Positions 6,592-10,958 of a stretch of DNA of 10,958 nucleotides are shown here, one piece after another. Below the pieces are notes generated by a model that was not told the DNA's origin, made no database searches, and saw only the letters and a list, made by a program, of their open reading frames with translations. This stretch comes from an uncultured Pseudomonadota bacterium (GTDB lineage Bacteria; Pseudomonadota; Gammaproteobacteria; Burkholderiales; SG8-39): assembly GCA_903864555.1 (NCBI GenBank), contig CAIPGJ010000251.1:1-10958 (forward strand), read 5' to 3'. Every line of letters starts with the position of its first letter. Position 1 is the first letter of the stretch. The position numbers and the translations under genes were made by a program.

Positions 6592-7377
6592 ATGCTGATC
6601 CATCCCGAAATCAATCCGGTTGCCCTTGCCATTGGCCCGCTGGCCATCCGCTGGTATGGCCTGATGTACCTGGTCGCCTTTGCGCAGTTCTTCTTTCTCG
6701 GGCGTCAGCGGGCACAGCAGGCGTGGCGCGGTGTCAACCACGTCCTCATCGACGATCTGTTGTTCCATGGCGTGCTCGGGGTGATCCTGGGCGGACGCCT
6801 GGGTTATGTCTTCTTCTACAAGGCGGACTGGTACCTGGCGCATCCCCTGGAAATACTCGCCGTGTGGCAGGGCGGCATGTCCTTTCACGGTGGATTCCTC
6901 GGGGTACTGCTCGCCCTGGCGTGGACCGCGCGCAAGCACCGCATCGACTTTCTGCGCCTGACCGATTTCATTGCACCACTGATTCCCGGTGGCCTGGCCG
7001 CCGGACGCATGGGCAATTTCATCAATGGCGAACTGTGGGGACGCGTGGCCAGCCCCGAGCTGCCCTGGGCCATGGTATTCCGCGGCGCCGGCCCCGAGCC
7101 GCGTCATCCATCGCAGCTGTACCAGTTCGGGCTGGAAGGCCTGCTGCTGTTGGTGATCCTGTGGCTGTACTCGGCAAAACCACGGCCGACGGGGGCGGTC
7201 TCCGGGGTCTTCCTCATCGGCTATGGCCTGTTCCGTTTCATCGCCGAATTCTTCCGCGAACCCGATGACTTCCTCGGTTTGCTGCTGCTCGACATGTCGA
7301 TGGGGCAGTTGCTGTCACTGCCCATGGTGGCCGCCGGCCTGTGGATGCTGACCAGCGCATCCCGGAGCAGGACATGA
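6592..7377 (+). CDS. lgt: Prolipoprotein diacylglyceryl transferase Lgt
   Basis: Lgt transfers diacylglycerol from phosphatidylglycerol to the lipobox cysteine of prolipoproteins, the first step in lipoprotein maturation, in the inner membrane. The protein has 261 residues. It begins [24 protein letters not shown], the canonical Lgt N-terminus, which fixes the ATG at 6592; the in-frame TTG at 6556 would add 12 non-conserved residues. Signatures in order are [10 protein letters not shown] (67-76), HGGFLG (99-104, with the conserved His), [14 protein letters not shown] (138-151, the Lgt signature with essential Arg and Asn), RHPSQLY (171-177) and [12 protein letters not shown] (214-225). About seven membrane segments are expected. 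It is divergent from ilvD and overlaps the next gene by ATGA. Confidence 0.97.
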   Translation: MLIHPEINPVALAIGPLAIRWYGLMYLVAFAQFFFLGRQRAQQAWRGVNHVLIDDLLFHGVLGVILGGRLGYVFFYKADWYLAHPLEILAVWQGGMSFHGGFLGVLLALAWTARKHRIDFLRLTDFIAPLIPGGLAAGRMGNFINGELWGRVASPELPWAMVFRGAGPEPRHPSQLYQFGLEGLLLLVILWLYSAKPRPTGAVSGVFLIGYGLFRFIAEFFREPDDFLGLLLLDMSMGQLLSLPMVAAGLWMLTSASRSRT

Positions 7378-7583
7378 GCGATCCCGCCCTCCGGGGACAA
7401 TTCGAGGCACGCCTGTTCGAGCTTCAGATGGAGCACCGCGACCTCGACGTGGCCATCCACAAGCTGTCGGATGATCCCCTGCATGACCAGCTGACCGTGC
7501 GGCGCATGAAGAAGCGCAAGCTCCTGCTGAAGGACCAGATCGCCTGGATCGCGCGTCAGCTCGACCCGGACGTGCCGGCCTGA
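7374..7583 (+). CDS. Small YdcH/DUF465 family protein
   Basis: The protein has 69 residues, and I recognise it as a member of the YdcH (DUF465) family of short cytoplasmic proteins. It is highly charged and predicted to form two helices, with [21 protein letters not shown] at about 13-33 and [17 protein letters not shown] towards the C-terminus; the spacing fits a helical hairpin or coiled coil. Its biochemical role is not established. The start is the ATG at 7374, which overlaps the lgt stop as ATGA and has GGAG about 8 bases before it; an in-frame ATG 33 bases upstream lies inside lgt and is less likely. Translational coupling to lgt is expected. Confidence 0.85.
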   Translation: MSDPALRGQFEARLFELQMEHRDLDVAIHKLSDDPLHDQLTVRRMKKRKLLLKDQIAWIARQLDPDVPA

Positions 7584-7630
7584 GTGCCGGCCTGGGCCTG
7601 GGCGCGGGCCACGGCAGACGCCCCCCCTGC

Positions 7631-7660
7631 TGGACGCTCAATGACGGTATCTCTTATGAT
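7631..7660 (+). promoter_or_regulatory. Candidate promoter of the MFS gene
   Basis: TGGACG and TATGAT are separated by 18 bases. The -10 box matches five of six bases of the consensus. A start near 7667 would give a leader of about 77 bases before the ATG at 7744. Confidence 0.5.
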
Positions 7661-7743
7661 GCGCTTCCCGCCGGCGACCGACTGAGGCTCTGACGGCGCG
7701 CGTCCGTCAAGGCAACCGATAACAACATCTAGACACATAGCCC

Positions 7744-8934
7744 ATGGCCGAACCCCAGGTACCTCGCTCACTTGCCCTGCTGATCAACACCGGTCACGCC
7801 ATCGACCACATGTTCCTGCTGGTCTTTGCCACGGCCGTCTCGGCGATTGCCGCCGATTTCGGTTTCTCGCGCTGGGAAGACCTGATGCCCTGGGGTACCG
7901 GCGCGGCGCTGATGTTCGGCCTGGGTTCGATCCCCGCGGGCCGGCTGGGCGACCTGTGGGGACGCCGCGCCATGATGCTGGTGTTCTTCTTCGGCATGGG
8001 CTTCTCCATGTTTCTGATCGCGGCCACCCAGAACGTCTGGCAACTGGCCGCGGCCCTCACCCTGCTGGGGATGTTTTCCTCCATCTACCATCCGGTGGGC
8101 ATACCCATGCTGGTGCGCAATGCGGCCAATCCCGGCGCCACCATCGGCTTCAATGGACTGGTGGGCAATCTGGGGATCGCCGCCTCGGCGCTGGTGACCG
8201 GCCTGCTGATCAAGTATTCCAACTGGCACATGGCCTTTCTGCTGCCGGGCCTGATCTCCATCGCCGCGGGCATTGCCTTTGCCATCGTCGCCCCGGCGGA
8301 GACCTCGGCACCCGGCCGCAAGGTCGCCGGCCAGACCGGCCTGTCGCAGGAAACGCTCAAGCGCGTGCTGCCCATCATGACCATGACCGCCATCTCCGGC
8401 AGCGTCATCTTCAACTTCACCACCAGCGGCAACCAGCAATTGCTCATCGAGCGGTTTGCCGGGGTGCTGGAGGACCCGGCCGTGCTGGGCGCCATGCTCG
8501 CCGTCGTTTATGTGGTTGCCTCGCTGTCGCAGGTGGTGGTCGGCCGGCTGATCGACAAGCATCCGATCAAACGCATTTTCTTCATCGTGATCCTGGCCCA
8601 GGTGCCATTTCTTTTGATGGCTGCGCTGGCACAGAACTGGGCTTTCCTGCTGATGCTGACCGGCTTCATGGTGTTTGTGTTCGGCGCGGTGCCCTTCAAC
8701 GACGCCATGCTGGTGCGCTATGTCGATGACCACATGCGCTCGCGCGTGGCCGGGATGCGACTCGCGATTTCGTTCGGCTTCAGCTCACTGGCCGTCTGGT
8801 CACTGGGGCCGGTGGTAAAGGCAGCCGGCTTCCATACCTTGCTGCTGTGCATGGCCGTCCTTGCGGCCATCACGCTGATTGCCATATCGCAATTGCCCGA
8901 CAAGCCGCCCTTGAAGCCCGCCACGGGGGCTTGA
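7744..8934 (+). CDS. MFS transporter, possibly of the fosmidomycin-resistance (Fsr)-like group
   Basis: This is a 396-residue inner-membrane transporter of the major facilitator superfamily, with about twelve hydrophobic segments. Motif A, GRLGDLWGRR, is at 66-75 between segments 2 and 3. SSIYHPVGIPML (112-123) and the N-terminal NTGHAIDHMFLLVFATAV (15-32) resemble the Fsr-type subgroup, where a similar S-I-(F/Y)-H-P stretch occurs. A second GRLIDKHPIKR motif marks the C-terminal half. The substrate cannot be predicted; drug, sugar-phosphate or organic-acid efflux are all possible. No Shine-Dalgarno sequence precedes the ATG. It appears to be a single-gene unit, with its own upstream promoter candidate and a hairpin starting in its stop region. 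Confidence 0.9.
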   Translation: MAEPQVPRSLALLINTGHAIDHMFLLVFATAVSAIAADFGFSRWEDLMPWGTGAALMFGLGSIPAGRLGDLWGRRAMMLVFFFGMGFSMFLIAATQNVWQLAAALTLLGMFSSIYHPVGIPMLVRNAANPGATIGFNGLVGNLGIAASALVTGLLIKYSNWHMAFLLPGLISIAAGIAFAIVAPAETSAPGRKVAGQTGLSQETLKRVLPIMTMTAISGSVIFNFTTSGNQQLLIERFAGVLEDPAVLGAMLAVVYVVASLSQVVVGRLIDKHPIKRIFFIVILAQVPFLLMAALAQNWAFLLMLTGFMVFVFGAVPFNDAMLVRYVDDHMRSRVAGMRLAISFGFSSLAVWSLGPVVKAAGFHTLLLCMAVLAAITLIAISQLPDKPPLKPATGA

Positions 8935-8967
8935 AACCGGCCCCGGCCCGGCTGGTACCGGTTTCAA
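8931..8967 (+). terminator. Hairpin at the 3' end of the MFS gene
   Basis: TTGAAACCGG (8931-8940, containing the TGA stop) pairs perfectly with CCGGTTTCAA (8958-8967) around a 17-base GC-rich loop. There is no T tract, so it is either a weak terminator or an mRNA 3'-end structure. The second arm also begins a smaller palindrome, GGTTTCAAACC. Confidence 0.4.
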
Positions 8968-9044
8968 ACCGCTTTCGACACGCCAGCAAGATGCTGTCCC
9001 CAGGGTGAAAAGCGCCCATCCGTCCTGCAATCGGGAATTGGCGC

Positions 9045-9050
9045 TAAGCT
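9045..9050 (+). promoter_or_regulatory. -10 box candidate for the alpha/beta-hydrolase gene
   Basis: TAAGCT lies 30 bases before the ATG at 9081 and is like the TAAGCT before the rhomboid gene. The -35 region is unclear, so the call rests on the -10 box alone. Confidence 0.35.
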
Positions 9051-9080
9051 TTTGCACCGGCACTTGTCGAACCCCTCTCC

Positions 9081-10001
9081 ATGAACCTGCTCCACCTGAT
9101 CACCGGAAAACGCGGCATGCGCCTGCTGGCCCTGGCAGGCGCCCTGGCAGTGCTGCTCATCGCCGGATGTGCCCAGCTCGCCCAGAAGGAGCGCGAGCTG
9201 GTGTTCCGTATCGAGCCGGGGGAGGCCCGCTGGTACGGCGGACTACCCCAGGGCGTGCAGGAACTGACCATCCCGGTGCAGAGCAAGGCCGGCCCGTCTG
9301 CGGACATCCACGCGCTGTGGTGGCCTGCCGATGATCCCGCGGCACCGGCGCTGCTGTACCTGCATGGTGCGCGCTGGAACCTCACCGGCCACCTGTTCCG
9401 CATCGAGCAGCTGCATGCGTTCGGCTTCTCGGTGCTGGCCATCGATTACCGCGGCTTCGGCAAGAGCGGCGGCGAATTGCCATCGGAAGACACCGTGTAC
9501 GAGGACGCCCAGGCCGCCTGGCAGCATCTTGGGACGCTCCGCCCGGACCCCGTCCCGCGCTACATCTATGGCCACTCGCTCGGGGGGGCCGTCGCCATCG
9601 ACCTGGCGGCGCGCCTGAGCGAAGACGATACCGCACCCCAGCGCCTGGCCGCAGCCCATGGACTGATCGTCGAATCGACCTTTACCAGCCTGGCCGACAT
9701 CGCGCGGGCGCTGAGCTATTCCTGGCTGCCGGTGCAACTCATCCTGTCGCAGAAATTCGATTCTGCCGGCAAGATCGCCAGGGTGCGCATGCCCACACTG
9801 CTGGTGCATGGCCGGGAAGACCGCTATGTGCCGGCGCGCTTCAGCGAAGCCCTGTTCGAGAACGTGAGGGCACCGCGCAAGTTGCTGCTGGTGGAAGGCG
9901 CCAGCCACAACAACAGCATGCGCATCGGGTCGCAGCAATACCGGGCCGCACTACGTGAGCTATTCGGGCTGGAACGGCGCACCGCCGGTCTGGCGCGCTG
10001 A
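9081..10001 (+). CDS. Alpha/beta-hydrolase lipoprotein (BEM46/ABHD13-like)
   Basis: This is a predicted serine hydrolase anchored in a membrane facing the periplasm. The protein has 306 residues. The N-terminal hydrophobic stretch (14-29) ends in a lipobox, LIAGC, with the lipid-accepting cysteine at residue 30. The alpha/beta-hydrolase domain covers about 75-296. The oxyanion region is YLHG (93-96), the nucleophile elbow is GHSLGG with S166, the acid is D247 in HGREDRYVP, and the base is H276 in GASHN. DYRGFGKSGG (122-131) is the usual loop after strand 4. The whole triad is present, so it should be active, but the substrate (ester, lipid or peptide) cannot be told. No Shine-Dalgarno sequence precedes the ATG. 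The rhomboid gene follows after 65 bases with its own -10 box. Confidence 0.9.
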   Translation: MNLLHLITGKRGMRLLALAGALAVLLIAGCAQLAQKERELVFRIEPGEARWYGGLPQGVQELTIPVQSKAGPSADIHALWWPADDPAAPALLYLHGARWNLTGHLFRIEQLHAFGFSVLAIDYRGFGKSGGELPSEDTVYEDAQAAWQHLGTLRPDPVPRYIYGHSLGGAVAIDLAARLSEDDTAPQRLAAAHGLIVESTFTSLADIARALSYSWLPVQLILSQKFDSAGKIARVRMPTLLVHGREDRYVPARFSEALFENVRAPRKLLLVEGASHNNSMRIGSQQYRAALRELFGLERRTAGLAR

Positions 10002-10054
10002 AAGGGCCTGGGTCGGGCAGTCGCCCTCCGGCCATGGCCAGCGCCAAAAGCGAT

Positions 10055-10060
10055 TAAGCT
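10055..10060 (+). promoter_or_regulatory. -10 box six bases before the rhomboid start (possible leaderless mRNA)
   Basis: TAAGCT is followed by CTGCCC and the ATG at 10067. The spacing is identical to that before the FecR-like gene, and there is again no Shine-Dalgarno sequence. A transcript would start at or next to the start codon. Confidence 0.4.
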
Positions 10061-10066
10061 CTGCCC

Positions 10067-10663
10067 ATGTTCAATCTGCCACCCATCACCCGCACGCTGA
10101 TCATCATCAATGTCATGGTGTTCTTCCTCCAGCGCATGCTGGGGGATATCACGCTGTATCTGGCGCTGTGGCCGCTGCAGTCGGGCAGCCCCTTCTTTCC
10201 CTGGCAGCTGATCACCTATGGCTTCCTGCACGGCGGGCTGACCCACCTGCTGTTCAACATGCTGGCGCTGTACATGTTCGGCGGCGATCTGGAGCGGTTG
10301 TGGGGGCCCAAGCGCTATCTGCAGCTTTATTTCGCCAGCATCCTCAGCGCCGGCCTGATGCAGATCGGCTTCAGCAGCGTCGGTGGCCTGCCTCCAGTGC
10401 CCACGGTCGGCGCCTCCGGCGCGGTGTTCGGGCTGTTGCTGGGATTTGCCATGTATTTCCCCCGCCGCATCATCGTGCCGCTGATTCCGCCCATCCCCAT
10501 GCCTGCGCCGATCTTCGTCACGCTGTATGGGGCGCTGGAGCTGTACCTGGGTGTCACCGGCACGCAGCAGGGGGTGGCCCACTTCGCCCATCTGGGTGGC
10601 ATGCTGGGGGCCTGGCTGATGATCCAGTACTGGCGCGGTCGTCCACCTTTCGCCCGCAACTGA
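10067..10663 (+). CDS. Rhomboid family intramembrane serine protease
   Basis: Rhomboids cleave transmembrane segments of substrate proteins within the inner membrane. The protein has 198 residues, the compact six-helix bacterial form without extra domains. HGGLTHLLFNM (55-65) carries the His and Asn (H60, N64) of the oxyanion site. The nucleophile is S117 in VGASGAVFG, and the general base is H175 in AHFAHLGGM. The segment MFGGDLERLWG (70-80) matches the L1 loop and helix 2 region, where an E-x-x-W-G pattern is common. All catalytic residues are present, so it should be active; its substrate is unknown. The gene is convergent with the methyltransferase gene, with 13 bases between the stop codons. 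Confidence 0.94.
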   Translation: MFNLPPITRTLIIINVMVFFLQRMLGDITLYLALWPLQSGSPFFPWQLITYGFLHGGLTHLLFNMLALYMFGGDLERLWGPKRYLQLYFASILSAGLMQIGFSSVGGLPPVPTVGASGAVFGLLLGFAMYFPRRIIVPLIPPIPMPAPIFVTLYGALELYLGVTGTQQGVAHFAHLGGMLGAWLMIQYWRGRPPFARN

Positions 10664-10676
10664 GCACCAGTCAGGC

Positions 10677-10958
10677 TCAGCGGGCCGGCACGGTCCAGCG
10701 GTACACCGGATGGCTGTCGCCCTCCACGGTCACACGCTGCACGCGCTCCGGTTTCCAGTTGCCCATGTCGTGATAGTGGGAAATGACGCGTGTGCCCGGG
10801 CTCAGCACCTTCTGCAAGGTCGGCCTCAGCTTGAGGTTGACCTCCGGCCAGAGGAACAGCATCACCACGCTGGCGCGGCGCAGGTCGGTGGCAAACAGAT
10901 CCTGGTTGAGGAATTCGATGCGTTCGGCAACGCCCGCCCGCACAGCATTCGCCCTGGC
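10677..10958 (-). CDS. Class I SAM-dependent methyltransferase (C-terminal part, cut by right edge)
   Basis: The reading frame is open to the right edge of the window, so the true start lies outside; 93 codons plus the stop are visible. The visible part begins ARANAVRAGVAERIEFLNQDLF and contains NQDLFATD, which fits the acidic loop of the SAM-binding Rossmann fold. VVMLFLWPEVNLKLRP and SPGTRVISHYHDMGNW follow, typical of strands 4 and 5 of a small class I methyltransferase. The SAM-binding glycine loop must be upstream, off the window. The methyl acceptor cannot be told. A GTG at 10943 is an internal codon, not a likely start. Confidence 0.8.
   Translation of the reverse strand, partial: ARANAVRAGVAERIEFLNQDLFATDLRRASVVMLFLWPEVNLKLRPTLQKVLSPGTRVISHYHDMGNWKPERVQRVTVEGDSHPVYRWTVPAR

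Noticed and set aside
7768..8733. Long minus-strand open frame of 321 codons opposite the MFS gene.
   Set aside because: The translation is rich in His, Gln and Gly, typical of the reverse strand of a membrane-protein gene; no family is recognisable.
1..10958. Search for a CRISPR array, tRNA, rRNA, phage genes or defence cluster.
   Set aside because: No regularly spaced repeats, no cloverleaf-like sequences and no recognisable defence or phage proteins were seen by eye; all large frames are accounted for by common families.

Overview
The window is GC-rich, compact chromosomal DNA of a Gram-negative bacterium, most likely a betaproteobacterium (Rhodocyclales or Burkholderiales). That placement rests on the overall style of the proteins: a Liv-type ABC transporter with a lipoprotein binding protein, a small class I cytochrome c, a short-type IlvD, and a FecR-domain protein with an export signal. 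The placement is an inference; no rRNA or other marker gene is present.

Layout. Positions 1-3322 are all on the minus strand. Read in transcription order they are: a small periplasmic cytochrome c (3005-3322), a branched-chain-amino-acid-type binding lipoprotein (1558-2835) with its own strong promoter, an intrinsic terminator at 1443-1470, then livH (457-1386) and the start of livM (1-464, cut by the window edge). A FecR-domain protein (3571-4263) is divergent from the cytochrome. Positions 4264-4750 form the only long gene-free stretch. It holds several inverted repeats, including a near-perfect 55-nt hairpin that begins exactly in the FecR-like stop codon. ilvD (4751-6457, minus) and lgt (6592-7377, plus) are divergent from a short shared promoter region. 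lgt overlaps a small YdcH/DUF465 gene by four bases. Next on the plus strand come an MFS transporter (7744-8934), an alpha/beta-hydrolase lipoprotein (9081-10001) and a rhomboid protease (10067-10663). The last is convergent with the C-terminal part of a class I SAM-dependent methyltransferase entering from the right edge (minus, 10677-10958).

How the genes relate. Two parts concern branched-chain amino acids: uptake (Liv genes) and synthesis (IlvD). They are separated by unrelated genes and are not one operon. Lgt is the enzyme that lipidates prolipoproteins, and two predicted lipoproteins (the binding protein and the hydrolase) lie in the window, but they are separate transcription units. 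The rest looks like ordinary housekeeping and accessory genes.

I found no CRISPR array, tRNA, rRNA, intact insertion sequence, phage gene or recognisable defence system. The points most worth a second look are the TA-flanked hairpin at the FecR-like stop codon, the orphan FecR-like protein, and two or three genes whose -10 box sits six bases before the start codon, suggesting leaderless mRNAs.
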